From the NCBI RefSeq assembly GCF_006539165.1, contig NZ_BJMM01000011.1, forward strand, positions 62,001 through 126,000: DNA of 64,000 nt, read 5' to 3'. The position numbers and the translations under genes are program-made. Under the pieces are notes generated by a model that saw only the letters and a list, made by a program, of their open reading frames with translations, ran no database searches and was not told the origin of the DNA. Below, one piece after another: positions 26,508-34,801 of the stretch (its first letter is position 1; each line of letters starts with the position of its first letter). Source of the DNA: Streptomyces cacaoi (lineage in GTDB: Bacteria; Actinomycetota; Actinomycetes; Streptomycetales; Streptomycetaceae).

Positions 26508-27290
26508 ATGCGTGTACGACGACTGGGCTGGGCCGGAGTCGAGGTCGAGGCAGACGGCCGGCGGCTGGTGATCGACCTGGTGCAGGACCTGACACCGCTG
26601 TTCACGGGCTGGAAGCCCGGCACGGGCCTGACGTCACCGAGCGGCAAGGCCGACGCCGCACTCGTCACCCACCTCCACCGCGACCACACCGACGCCTCCG
26701 CGCTCGCGGACGTCCTGACGCCGGGAGCGCCGGTACTGCGCCCGGCCCCCGGCCACGGCGACGACGCGGACAACGTCCTCACACAGCCCGTCGAACGCGA
26801 ACTGACCCGGCACCAGTTGGCCACCGAGATCGTCGACGTCTGGGAGAGCCGCGAACTCGGGCCGTTCCGCGCCACCGCCGTGCCCGCCGTCGACGGGCTG
26901 GGCGACCCCCAGGTGAACTGGGTGGTGGAGGCCGACGGACAGCGGATCCTGCACGGCGGCGACACGATGTTCCACGGCTCCTGGTGGCTCATCGCGCGCC
27001 GGTTCAGCCCGTTCGACGCGGTGTTCCTGCCCGCCAACGGCGCGGTGGTCGACGCACCGCACCTCCAGCCGCCGAGCCCCCTGCCCGCCGCACTGGACCC
27101 GTGGCAGGCCGCGGCGGCCGCGGAGATCCTCGACGCCCGGTACGCCGTGCCGGTGCACTACGAGCCCGAACAGCCGGACAAGATCCCCGGCTACGCCGAA
27201 GTCCCCGACCCGGAGAAGGAGTTCCGCACACACGCCGGACAGCGCGCCCGCATACTGCCCGTCGGCACCTGGCTGGACCTCACCTCCTGA
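26508..27290 (+). CDS. Metallo-beta-lactamase-fold hydrolase
   Basis: 260-aa MBL-fold enzyme, UlaG/YtnP-like branch. AAGGAG precedes ATG 26508. The metal motif is THLHRDHTD (H-x-H-x-D-H) near residue 54, with HGGDTMFHG supplying the bridging Asp and VPVHYEPE the last His. WESRELGPFRATAVPAVDG fits the substrate-side loop of this branch. Cytoplasmic. Controlled by the divergent TetR through two operators, so it probably degrades or responds to the repressor's ligand; the chemical identity is unknown. Confidence 0.85.
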   Translation: MRVRRLGWAGVEVEADGRRLVIDLVQDLTPLFTGWKPGTGLTSPSGKADAALVTHLHRDHTDASALADVLTPGAPVLRPAPGHGDDADNVLTQPVERELTRHQLATEIVDVWESRELGPFRATAVPAVDGLGDPQVNWVVEADGQRILHGGDTMFHGSWWLIARRFSPFDAVFLPANGAVVDAPHLQPPSPLPAALDPWQAAAAAEILDARYAVPVHYEPEQPDKIPGYAEVPDPEKEFRTHAGQRARILPVGTWLDLTS

Positions 27291-27325
27291 ACGAAACCTC
27301 GCCCTCCGGCAGGGCCTTCCCTTCT

Positions 27326-27458
27326 GAGCGGGGCCTCGCCTCCCGAGCGGGGCCTCGCCTCCCAAGCGGGGCCCCGCTTCCCGAGCGGGGCCCCGCTTCC
27401 CGAGCAGGACCCCGCTTCCCGAGCAGGACCCCGCTTCCCGAGCAGGGCCTCTTCCGAA
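27326..27458. repeat. Tandem 19-bp repeat between convergent genes, 6 full copies plus a remnant
   Basis: Copies start at 27326, 27345, 27364, 27383, 27402 and 27421, with a degenerate seventh at 27440. The unit is GAGCGGGGCCTCGCCTCCC, drifting to AAGCGGGGCCCCGCTTCCC in copy 3, where AAGCGGGGCCCCGCTT is a perfect 16-bp palindrome. The array lies just after the metallo-hydrolase stop. It may fold as serial hairpins and end transcription from both sides, or may be a minisatellite. Confidence 0.9.
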
Positions 27459-27513
27459 CGGGAATCCGCCGTGCCGACCGGGGCCGGTCGCGCCGCACAG
27501 GGGGCGCTCGGGT

Positions 27514-28380
27514 TCAGTCGCGCTTGTGTGCGACGCCGACCCACACGCCCGTCTCCGCCGGGGAGATCATGCCGGGCAGGGTCGGCAGGTCGGTGTCCAG
27601 CGCGAGGTCCGGGCGCCAGTCGCAGGAAGGCACCAGGAACGGCTCGACCGGCTCCAGGCCCTCGAAGAACCGCCCCACCTCGTCCCGGGACGCCAGCCGC
27701 AACGGCATACCGGCCTTCTCGTAGACGCGCGCGACGGCCGCCATGCCCTCCTCGACGACCCCCTCGCCCTCCGCGCCGTCGTCGTGTTCACCTGCGTCGT
27801 GTTCACCCGTGATGTGGCTGAGCGCGAGCAGGCTGCCGGGGGCCAGCGGGCCCAGCAGGGAGCGGACGATGCCGTAGGACTCCTCGGCGTCGACGACGAA
27901 ATGCAGCAGCGCGACGAGGCTGACGGCGACCGGTTCGCTGAAGTCCAGGGTGCGCCGGGCCCGTTCGAGGATCGTCTCCGGCTCGCGGACATCGGCCTCG
28001 ATGTAGTCCGTGCGCCCCTGCGCCGTGCCGGTGAGCAGGGCGCGGGCGAAGTTCAGGACGATCGGGTCGTTGTCGACATAGACCACGCGCGCGTCGGGGC
28101 GGTACATCTGTGCGACCTGATGCAGGTTCGGCTGCGTGGGGATGCCCGTCCCGATGTCGAGGAACTGGCGTATTCCGGCGGTCTCGGCGGCGTACCGCGT
28201 CGCGCGGTGCATGAAGGCCCGGTTGAGCCGGGAGGCGATCATCGCGTTGGGGTAGGCGGTGAGCGCTTTCGCCGCTGCGCGGCGGTCGCTCGGATAGTTG
28301 GTACGGCCACCCAGATAGAAGTCGTACATGCGCGCCGAGTGCGGCCGCTGCTGCCCCAGCGGATCCTCGCCGCTCTCCAT
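27514..28380 (-). CDS. SAM-dependent methyltransferase, DUF574 family
   Basis: 288-aa methyltransferase-like protein of the group abundant in Streptomyces. Signatures: HSARMYDFYLGGRTNYPSDR, an RAFMHRATRYAAETAGIRQFLDIGTGIPT SAM-binding strand, VVYVDNDPIVLNFARALL, and PVAVSLVALLHFV. The acidic segment GEHDAGEHDDGAEGEG is a short local insertion. ATG 28380 follows GGAGGGCAGGGG; the longer frame upstream is unsupported. Members are often near regulators or kinases, but the substrate is not known. Confidence 0.87.
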   Translation of the reverse strand: MESGEDPLGQQRPHSARMYDFYLGGRTNYPSDRRAAAKALTAYPNAMIASRLNRAFMHRATRYAAETAGIRQFLDIGTGIPTQPNLHQVAQMYRPDARVVYVDNDPIVLNFARALLTGTAQGRTDYIEADVREPETILERARRTLDFSEPVAVSLVALLHFVVDAEESYGIVRSLLGPLAPGSLLALSHITGEHDAGEHDDGAEGEGVVEEGMAAVARVYEKAGMPLRLASRDEVGRFFEGLEPVEPFLVPSCDWRPDLALDTDLPTLPGMISPAETGVWVGVAHKRD

Positions 28381-28659
28381 GCCCCTGCCCTCCGTCCTCC
28401 TGCCCTGCACACCGCACCCGACCACGACCCCGCCGATGTGACAAGTCTCGGGCACCTGCCGCTGGTTCGCCTCTCGGCGTCCCCAAGTGGCGCCCCGAGA
28501 ACTCTTGTTCGGGCCGATCGGGGGCTCGGGAAGGGCGGAGCCGCGCACGGAAACGACGGAGCATTCGAACAACTCGCGCTGTCATGCGAGCACTTCGCGC
28601 CGCATGGCCGGTGCCCACGACTATCGTTGCTCGTCACAACAGCACGCACAGGGGGTCGG

Positions 28660-30651
28660 ATGCACAGCGACGGCACAGCGGGGGACGGCTCCGGGGACGT
28701 TCCGGGCATGGTGATCGCTCATCGCTACCGGCTGGAGAAACCGCTGGGGCGGGGCGGTATGGGAGTGGTCTGGGAGGCGCTCGACACGAGCCTGGACCGC
28801 AAGGTGGCGGTGAAGGGCCTGCTGTATCCGGGCATGGCGCCCGTCACCCGGGCGCAGTGGGTGAGCCGGGCCCGCCGCGAGGCGCAGGCCATCGCCAGGA
28901 TCGAGCATCAGAACGTCGTCGCCGTGCACGATGTGATCGAGGACGGCGAGCAGGTCTGGATCGTGATGGAGCTGCTCAACTCCCGCTCGCTCGCCGACCT
29001 GTTGTCCGAACAGCAGCAGCTCACGGTGCCGCACACGGCGCGTATCGGCCTCCAGGTGCTGCGCGGACTCAAGGCCGTGCACGAAGCGGGTGTGGTGCAC
29101 CGTGATGTGAAGCCCCACAACATCCTCTTCCGGCCCGACGGGCGCGCCCTCCTCATGGACTTCGGGATCGCCACCTTCGAGGGCGCCGTCCAGGTCACCC
29201 GTACCCACGAACTCATCGGCACGGCGCAGTACCTGGCGCCCGAGCTGCTCGGCCCCGCCCCGGACGGGTCGCGCGCCGCGACCGCCGCGTCCGATCTGTG
29301 GGCGCTGGGCATCACGCTGTACGAGATGGTGGAGGGCCGACGCCCCTTCGAGGGCCTCACCGACCTCGAAGTCCTCGTCGCCGTACGGGAGTCGCCCGTA
29401 CCGCCCATGAAGTACGCCGGGCCGCTGTCCCCGCTCATCGAGGCGCTGCTGCGCAAGGATCCCGCGCGGCGCCCGGACGCCGCCGAGGCGGAACAGCTGC
29501 TCCAGGCCGTCACTCTGGACTCCCTCGCTCTCGACACGGCGGTCGGTCCCGGACCCGGGCCCGGGCCGGTTCCGGGGCACGCGGCCGGGGCCGGGGCCGG
29601 GGCGGGAACGGCGGCGCGGACGGCCGGGGCAGGAGCGGGGGCGACGGCCGGGGATCCGCCGGGGCCCGGCAGCGGGCGGACGCCCGGGGCCGGACGCCGG
29701 GAGGAGGGGGCCCGCCGGCGCGGGGACCGGTGGAAGGTGCCGGTCGCGGTGGTGTGCACGGCGTTGCTCGCCGGGGGCGCGTGGCTGGTCTGGGGCCGGC
29801 CGGACACTTCCGGTGGAAAGGGGGGCGAGGCATCGGACGCGGCAGGGGGCGGCGAGCGGTACCGGGACACGGACGACACGCTCCAGATCGGCGTCAAGAC
29901 CGATCAGCCCGGGCTCAGCGTCCGGCTGGGCACCACCGACAAGTACCGGGGTTTCGAGCCTGATCTGGCGAAAGCGATCGGCACACGCATGGGCTACCCG
30001 GAGAAGAACGTCGAGTTCGTCCCCGTCACCACCGGCGACCGCGACGACCAACTGATCACCGGCCAGGTAGATCTCGTCATCGCCACCTACAGCATCGACG
30101 AGAAGCGCAACAAGGACGAGGAGGTGGACTTCGTCGGGCCCTACTACACCCCGATGATGGCCCTCCTGGTGAAGAACCAGCGGTACAAGGATCTCGACGA
30201 CCTCCAGGACTCCCCGACGTCCGAGGTCTGCACGGCCCGGAATTCGACATACGACGACGACTGGTTCAAGAAGTACCGGCTGACCCCGAAGAAGAACCTC
30301 CCCGGCACCTACGAGAAGTGCATCAGCGCCCTGGAGGACCGGAGGACCCGGATGGACGCGGTGGCCACGGACGATGTCATCGCGGAAGGCTACGCCCACA
30401 GCCATCCGGGCTGGAAGACGCTCCGGGTCAGCCGCGACCCGGAAGGCTACGGCGTCGCCCTCAAGCGGTCCGACGACAAGAGCACCCGGCTCCTCAAACG
30501 GGATGTGTGCCGCGCCCTGTCCGGAGTCATGACGAAACCGTCCACCGGGAAGTCGCAGTACGAGACCCTCTACGACCGCCATCTGAAGCCGATTCTCGGC
30601 CGGAGCGCCCCGGACGCGCCGGACCTGACCCAGTGCGGCGGCCAACGGTAG
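28660..30651 (+). CDS. Transmembrane Ser/Thr kinase fused to an amino-acid-binding domain
   Basis: 663-aa receptor kinase. ATG 28660 follows AGGGGG. Kinase domain at residues 23-285: GRGGMGVVW glycine loop, Lys52 in VAVK, HRDVKPHN with Asp149, DFGIA (Asp167), and APE at 193-195. A Gly/Ala/Pro linker (296-345) leads to one membrane helix at about 359-378. The outside part (405-650) is a type 3 periplasmic-binding domain: DTLQIGVKTDQPGLS, YRGFEPDLAKAIG, TGQVDLVIATYSIDEKR and DFVGPYYTPMMALLV, like glutamate-binding proteins; three Cys could form disulfides. The design implies that binding of an amino acid outside changes kinase activity inside. No transporter permease is adjacent, so it is a receptor, not a pump part. 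Confidence 0.92.
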   Translation: MHSDGTAGDGSGDVPGMVIAHRYRLEKPLGRGGMGVVWEALDTSLDRKVAVKGLLYPGMAPVTRAQWVSRARREAQAIARIEHQNVVAVHDVIEDGEQVWIVMELLNSRSLADLLSEQQQLTVPHTARIGLQVLRGLKAVHEAGVVHRDVKPHNILFRPDGRALLMDFGIATFEGAVQVTRTHELIGTAQYLAPELLGPAPDGSRAATAASDLWALGITLYEMVEGRRPFEGLTDLEVLVAVRESPVPPMKYAGPLSPLIEALLRKDPARRPDAAEAEQLLQAVTLDSLALDTAVGPGPGPGPVPGHAAGAGAGAGTAARTAGAGAGATAGDPPGPGSGRTPGAGRREEGARRRGDRWKVPVAVVCTALLAGGAWLVWGRPDTSGGKGGEASDAAGGGERYRDTDDTLQIGVKTDQPGLSVRLGTTDKYRGFEPDLAKAIGTRMGYPEKNVEFVPVTTGDRDDQLITGQVDLVIATYSIDEKRNKDEEVDFVGPYYTPMMALLVKNQRYKDLDDLQDSPTSEVCTARNSTYDDDWFKKYRLTPKKNLPGTYEKCISALEDRRTRMDAVATDDVIAEGYAHSHPGWKTLRVSRDPEGYGVALKRSDDKSTRLLKRDVCRALSGVMTKPSTGKSQYETLYDRHLKPILGRSAPDAPDLTQCGGQR

Positions 30652-30665
30652 CCGGCGCCCGTCCG

Positions 30666-31325
30666 TTACCGGTCGCCGCGCGGCATACCGTCCACGGCCG
30701 CCACGGTCGTGGTGACGCGGGTCAGCGCGGGCGCCCGGGGCACCGAGCCGAAGCCGAACCGTACGGGCGGCTCGACCGGTGCCGGTCCGCCCAGGTCGGT
30801 GCCGTCGAGAGAGGCCCGGAGGGCACCGATCGGGAGAAGATCGCGCGCCCCGTACCACTCCCGGCGGCCCGCCACGGCGCTGCCCCGCGTGCGCACCCCG
30901 GGGAGCAGCAGCCGAGCAGGCCGGTCCGTCAGCGCGCTCCACACCGGCCGACCGGCGAGCGGGCCGGGAACGGCACGCAGGAGACGACCGAGGAAGCCGC
31001 GGGGACGGATACTGAAGCGCAGATCGAGCGGGCCCGCGGCGACCGTCCAGCTCGGCCCGGCGACGCACACCTCGACCGGGACCACACGCACCGTGTCGAA
31101 GAGATACGTGCCCCGGATGAACTCCGCCGTCTCCTGCGTCGGCGCGAACAACACCCGTTCCCCGTCGCCCTGTTCGAGCATCACGTCGCTGAACGCGCCG
31201 AACGGTGACCGCTCCCAGTGACCGAGCACGATGCGCGTCCCCGACGAGGTGCCCATACCGGCGATCCAGCCGTGGAAGCGCCACCGGGGACGCCGAGCGC
31301 CCCCGCCAGGAATCCGGCCGCCCAT
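30666..31325 (-). CDS. Conserved hypothetical protein, 219 aa
   Basis: I do not recognise a named family. ATG 31325 is chosen because GGGAGG lies 5 nt upstream; the open frame continues 174 bp further into repeat-rich DNA without support. An internal ATG at 31259 (MGTSSGTRIVLGHWERSPFG) is the alternative start and marks where the well-structured part begins. The body looks like beta-rich globular protein (DVMLEQGDGERVLFAPTQETAEFI, VRVVPVEVCVAGPSWTVAAGPLDLRFS) and lacks signal peptide or membrane helix. It converges on the receptor-kinase gene with 14 bp between stops. Confidence 0.6.
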   Translation of the reverse strand: MGGRIPGGGARRPRWRFHGWIAGMGTSSGTRIVLGHWERSPFGAFSDVMLEQGDGERVLFAPTQETAEFIRGTYLFDTVRVVPVEVCVAGPSWTVAAGPLDLRFSIRPRGFLGRLLRAVPGPLAGRPVWSALTDRPARLLLPGVRTRGSAVAGRREWYGARDLLPIGALRASLDGTDLGGPAPVEPPVRFGFGSVPRAPALTRVTTTVAAVDGMPRGDR

Positions 31326-31499
31326 CCGCACCTCCCACCGACCCACATCCGCCCCGGCACCCGCTCCGGGCCGCTTCCGCAGGGCCTCCGGCCCGCGGTC
31401 TCCAGGGCCATGTGCGGCGGGTCCCCCTCCGGCGGGCACGGGAAACGGTGGCGGAGGGGTGCCCGTCCGGGCGGGACGGCGCGGCGGGCGTCCCCGCAC

Positions 31500-31670
31500 C
31501 GGCGGGCGGTCGGGGAGCCGGCGGGCGATCGGAGGGGCCGCGGGCGGTCGGAGGGCAGCAGGCGGTCGGAAGGGCGGCGGGCAGTCGGAGGGCGGCAGGC
31601 AGCCGGAGAGCCGGCAGGCGGTCGGAGGGCGACGGGCAGTCGGAGAGCCGGCGGGCGGTCGGGAGGGCGG
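31500..31670. repeat. Degenerate tandem repeat of about 18 bp
   Basis: About nine imperfect copies of CGGGCGGTCGGAGGGCGG-like units fill the middle of a 388-bp gap (31326-31713) between the hypothetical gene and the ABC permease stop. Unit length varies from 17 to 20 bp. The flanking parts of the gap show nothing else. Confidence 0.75.
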
Positions 31671-31713
31671 CAGGTAGAGGACCGGCGCAGTCCTCCGGCC
31701 GTGCGCGCCGTGG

Positions 31714-32784
31714 CTAGGCGGCCGCCGCCCCGCTCTGTGCCGCCTTGTCCTGCCGGGCGGTCAGCCGGGAGCCGGACTCGCGGCGGGCGGCGCGGCGGAG
31801 CAGGGGTATCGCGAGGAGGAACCCCAGGACGGCCCAACCGGTCAACACCAGGGCGACCATGGGCAGTTCCCACGCCCCTGCCGGCTCGCCCGCCCGCGCG
31901 GCGTCCGGCAGCAGCGCCGAACGCAGACCCTGGGCCATCCATTTGAGCGGGAAGGCGGAGGCCACCTGCTGGACGGCCGTGGGCAGCGCGGTGATCGGGA
32001 AGACCGCGCCGGAGGTGACCAGCAGACCCATCGTGGGCAGCATGATCAAGGCGAGGGCCTCGCGTGGGTTGGGCAGCACGGCGCCGATGGCCGCGCCCAG
32101 CGGGACGACCGCGAGCAGCCCGAGTGTGGTGACCCACAGCAGCGTCAGCCAGTCCCCCGGCCCGTGCGGCAACGGCCCGTCCACCAGCAGCGCCCCGGCC
32201 CCGATCAGCAGGACGAGGTTGCCGAGCGCCATACCGAGGATCAGCAGACACTTGGCGACGAGGTAGGCCGGTATCCCCCGGGGCGTGGCACGCAGCCGCA
32301 GCAGGACACCCTCCTCCCGCTCGGTCACGAGCATCTGCGGAAGGGTGACCAGGCCGATCTGGAACAGCAGATAGGCGGCGAAGCCCGCGATCACCAGGTG
32401 GGATATCGGGGTGCTGGTGCCGGGCACCTTGCCACTGATGTACGCGGCGATCGGCAACGCGATGGCCACATTGAGCAGATGGCCGGACATCTCCTTGGGA
32501 TTGCGCAGCAGGAGCCGCAGTTCGATGACGCCGCGGAGGAGGCCGGTCCGCCAGGGGCCGGGAACGCGGCGCCGCGGCGGCCCCGCCCCGCCCGGGACAC
32601 CGCCCCCGCCCACCGGTCCCGCCCCCGCCACTCCGGCCACTTCTGCCGCTCCGTCCGCTCCGACCGCTGCGCTCACCGTGTCCACCGCGTCCACGGCGTC
32701 CGCCTCGTGTGCCTCGTCAGCCTCTGCCGCCGCTGCCGGGCCGTCCGCCGCCGGTGTGCCGTGGCTCGCCTGTGTGTTCCTCAT
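31714..32784 (-). CDS. ABC-2 type permease
   Basis: 356-aa membrane subunit of a two-component exporter. A 75-residue acidic, low-complexity N-terminus precedes six hydrophobic segments. ABC-2 hallmarks: LLLRNPKEMSGHLLNVAIALPI, TEREEGVLLRLRATPRGIPAYL between helices 2 and 3, MLPTMGLLVTSGAVFPITALP and FPLKWMAQGLRSALLPD near the C-terminus. Its ATG overlaps the ATPase stop (ATGA). Last gene of a four-gene coupled operon. Substrate unknown; drug or lipid export is typical. Confidence 0.9.
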   Translation of the reverse strand: MRNTQASHGTPAADGPAAAAEADEAHEADAVDAVDTVSAAVGADGAAEVAGVAGAGPVGGGGVPGGAGPPRRRVPGPWRTGLLRGVIELRLLLRNPKEMSGHLLNVAIALPIAAYISGKVPGTSTPISHLVIAGFAAYLLFQIGLVTLPQMLVTEREEGVLLRLRATPRGIPAYLVAKCLLILGMALGNLVLLIGAGALLVDGPLPHGPGDWLTLLWVTTLGLLAVVPLGAAIGAVLPNPREALALIMLPTMGLLVTSGAVFPITALPTAVQQVASAFPLKWMAQGLRSALLPDAARAGEPAGAWELPMVALVLTGWAVLGFLLAIPLLRRAARRESGSRLTARQDKAAQSGAAAA

Positions 32785-33788
32785 ACGGTCCGCACCTCCC
32801 CGTTCGCGGCCGTGTCCGTGCCGCCGTCCTCCTGGTGGACCATGTGCAGATAGGTGTCCTCCAGCGTCGGTCGGCGCACCTCCAGGCCCGGGATCGGGCC
32901 GTCCACGGCACGGTGCAGCTCCCAGACCAGCTGCGAGGGGTCGGCCGTGCGTTCACGGCGGGGCGTGCCGTCCTCGTCCGTCCAGCGGACCTCGGCCTGT
33001 GCGGCGGCCCTGCGGGCCAGTTCCGACGGGGTGCCGCAGGCCCGGATCCGGCCGCCGACCAGCATGGCGATCCGGTCCGCGAGCCGCTCGGCCTCCGCCA
33101 GGTCGTGCGTCGTCAGCAGGACGGTGACGCCTTCCTCGCGGGCCAGCCGCTCGACCAGGACGTGGAACTCACGCCGGGCCTCGGGATCGAAGCCGGTGGT
33201 CGGCTCGTCCAGGAAGAGCAGCTCGGGGCGGCCGACGATGCCGAGCGCGACGTCCAGCCGCCGGCGCTGGCCGCCGGACAGCCGCTCCACCTGCTGCCCG
33301 GCCTGGCCGGTGAGACCGACCAGTGCCAGCAGTTCGGCCGGATCGCGCGGCTCCGGGTAGTACGTCGCGAAGTGCCCCAGCAGTTCGGCGACCCGCCAGC
33401 GGCGGTGATCGCGCCAGGACTGGAGGACCAGCCCGATGCGGCCGCGCCAGGTGTCGTCGCCCCGCGCCGGGTCGGCGCCGAGGACGCCGACCTCCCCGCC
33501 GGAGCGCTGCCGGAAGCCCTCCAGGATCTCGACCGTGGTGGTCTTGCCCGCGCCGTTGGGCCCCAGCAGGGCGAGGATCTCCCCGCGGTACAGCTCCAGA
33601 TCGACACCGCGGAGGACGTCGACACCGCCGTACGCCATCGTCAGGCCGCGGGCGCTGACCACCGGGTGGCCGGCGGCGCCCGGACCGGCGGAGCCGTGCC
33701 CGGGGTCCGCGGGGGCGAACGGTGCGGCCGAGGGGCCGGCCGGAGGTGACGAGGCGGGCAGGGTGCGGGTGTGCGGTTGCGGTCTCAT
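32781..33788 (-). CDS. ABC exporter ATP-binding protein
   Basis: 335-aa ATPase pairing with the ABC-2 permease. After a 45-residue Pro/Ala arm come Walker A GPNGAGKTT, Q-loop LVLQSWRDHRRW, signature LSGGQRRRLDVALG, Walker B LLFLDEPTTGFD, H-loop LLTTHDLAEAE, then a roughly 80-residue C-terminal extension typical of DrrA/CcmA-like exporters. ATG 33788 overlaps the stop of the winged-helix gene (ATGA) and has only AGGG as ribosome site, so it probably depends on coupled translation. Confidence 0.92.
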   Translation of the reverse strand: MRPQPHTRTLPASSPPAGPSAAPFAPADPGHGSAGPGAAGHPVVSARGLTMAYGGVDVLRGVDLELYRGEILALLGPNGAGKTTTVEILEGFRQRSGGEVGVLGADPARGDDTWRGRIGLVLQSWRDHRRWRVAELLGHFATYYPEPRDPAELLALVGLTGQAGQQVERLSGGQRRRLDVALGIVGRPELLFLDEPTTGFDPEARREFHVLVERLAREEGVTVLLTTHDLAEAERLADRIAMLVGGRIRACGTPSELARRAAAQAEVRWTDEDGTPRRERTADPSQLVWELHRAVDGPIPGLEVRRPTLEDTYLHMVHQEDGGTDTAANGEVRTV

Positions 33789-34204
33789 CGCCCTGCCTTC
33801 GCTCGGTGCCGTGGCCGTTCCGTTCCGGTCGGACCGGTCGCCGCCGGCTCGGCCGCCGCCTTCGCCTCGGCGGCGTCCGCCGGTGCCGCCGCGCCCGCTT
33901 CCGCGGTGGGCCCGGCCCCGGCGACGATCGCCCGGAGCGCCGCCACATGGCCCTCGAAGGCGGTGCGGCCGCGGTCGGTCAGCCGTACCCGGGTGCGCCG
34001 CTTCCGGCCGCCGCCCTCCTTGAGCACCTCCAGATATCCGGCCTCCTCCAGGGTGTGCAGCTGCTTGGACAGCGCGGAGTCGCTGAGCGAGAGGCTGTCG
34101 CGGACGAAGCCGAAGTCCGCCCACTCGGTGGCGGCGAGCAGCGAGACGACCGACAACCGCGTGGCGGGATGGATCAGTTCGTCGAAACCGGCGGGGGTGC
34201 TCAT
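33785..34204 (-). CDS. Winged-helix repressor of the exporter operon
   Basis: 139-aa regulator of the PF13601-type winged-helix group. DELIHPATRLSVVSLLAATEWADFGFVRDSLSLSDSALSKQLHTLEEAGYLEVLKEGGGRKRRTRVRLTDRGR holds the recognition helix and wing; the last 45 residues are Ala/Pro/Glu-rich tail. It lies second in the operon, and two copies of an 18-19 bp dyad sit on the operon promoter, so it is almost certainly an autorepressor. Start and stop overlap both neighbours by 4 bp. Confidence 0.9.
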   Translation of the reverse strand: MSTPAGFDELIHPATRLSVVSLLAATEWADFGFVRDSLSLSDSALSKQLHTLEEAGYLEVLKEGGGRKRRTRVRLTDRGRTAFEGHVAALRAIVAGAGPTAEAGAAAPADAAEAKAAAEPAATGPTGTERPRHRAKAGR

Positions 34205-34707
34205 CGGCCCGCACCCCCCGGCACCGCCGGTTCGCCGCTTTCCCGCACCGATCCGGCGGCCCAGCGGCCGGCCGGCCCGGCGAACAGCAGGAAAGCGGCC
34301 ACCGAGACGGTGGCGTGCAGCGGCCCCGCGAGCAGCGGTTCCAGGCCGTCGACGAGGCGCGCGGTGAGCAGGACCGACGCCCCCGTCAGCGCTCCCGCCG
34401 CGAGGAAGACGGCGGTCGTCCGCCAGGTGTACCGGGAGCGGTGCAGGCGCAGCCGGCTCCGGCGGTTGTGCCATACGACCAGGACGGCGAGCACCGCGAT
34501 GTACACGGTGAGGACCGGCCAGATCACCCACCGGGGCGGGTCCATCCCCAGGACGGCCAGGAAGACCCACATCAGCGCGCCCGTGCTGTAGATGGCGCCG
34601 GGGCCACCGGACGCGTTCCGCTCGACCTCGTCGTACACCCGCTCCTGCGGCACCCTGATGCGCTGCAACTCCTGCCACGCCTGCTCGGCGTCCACCGGCG
34701 TACTCAT
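34201..34707 (-). CDS. Four-helix membrane protein of the exporter operon
   Basis: 168-aa protein beginning with an amphipathic stretch (DAEQAWQELQRIRVPQERVYDEVERNASGGPG) followed by four hydrophobic helices. Comparable proteins accompany PF13601 regulators in actinobacterial operons, but their role is not established. First gene of the operon; its promoter is TTGCCC-17-TAACTT (complement of 34743-34771). Its stop overlaps the regulator start. Confidence 0.8.
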   Translation of the reverse strand: MSTPVDAEQAWQELQRIRVPQERVYDEVERNASGGPGAIYSTGALMWVFLAVLGMDPPRWVIWPVLTVYIAVLAVLVVWHNRRSRLRLHRSRYTWRTTAVFLAAGALTGASVLLTARLVDGLEPLLAGPLHATVSVAAFLLFAGPAGRWAAGSVRESGEPAVPGGAGR

Positions 34708-34727
34708 GGACCTCGCCTCCCCGTTTC

Positions 34728-34773
34728 ACTTTCCTGGTAGGCAAGTTACCTTCGTCTTTCCGGGTGGGCAAGT
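34728..34773 (-). promoter_or_regulatory. Operon promoter with two winged-helix operators
   Basis: ACTTTCCTGGTAGGCAAGT (34728-34746) is a dyad of the form ACTTnCCTnnnAGGnAAGT. A second copy at 34755-34773 differs at three positions. They are 27 bp apart. On the minus strand TTGCCC (complement of 34766-34771) and TAACTT (complement of 34743-34748) with 17-bp spacing form the promoter; each operator covers one hexamer. Confidence 0.85.
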
Positions 34774-34801
34774 CGGAACCGGTGGCACGCCGCCCGGCTT
34801 C

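Noticed and set aside
28621..31338. 905-codon minus-strand frame opposite the receptor kinase
   Set aside because: Antisense shadow; the plus strand carries intact kinase and binding-protein motifs.
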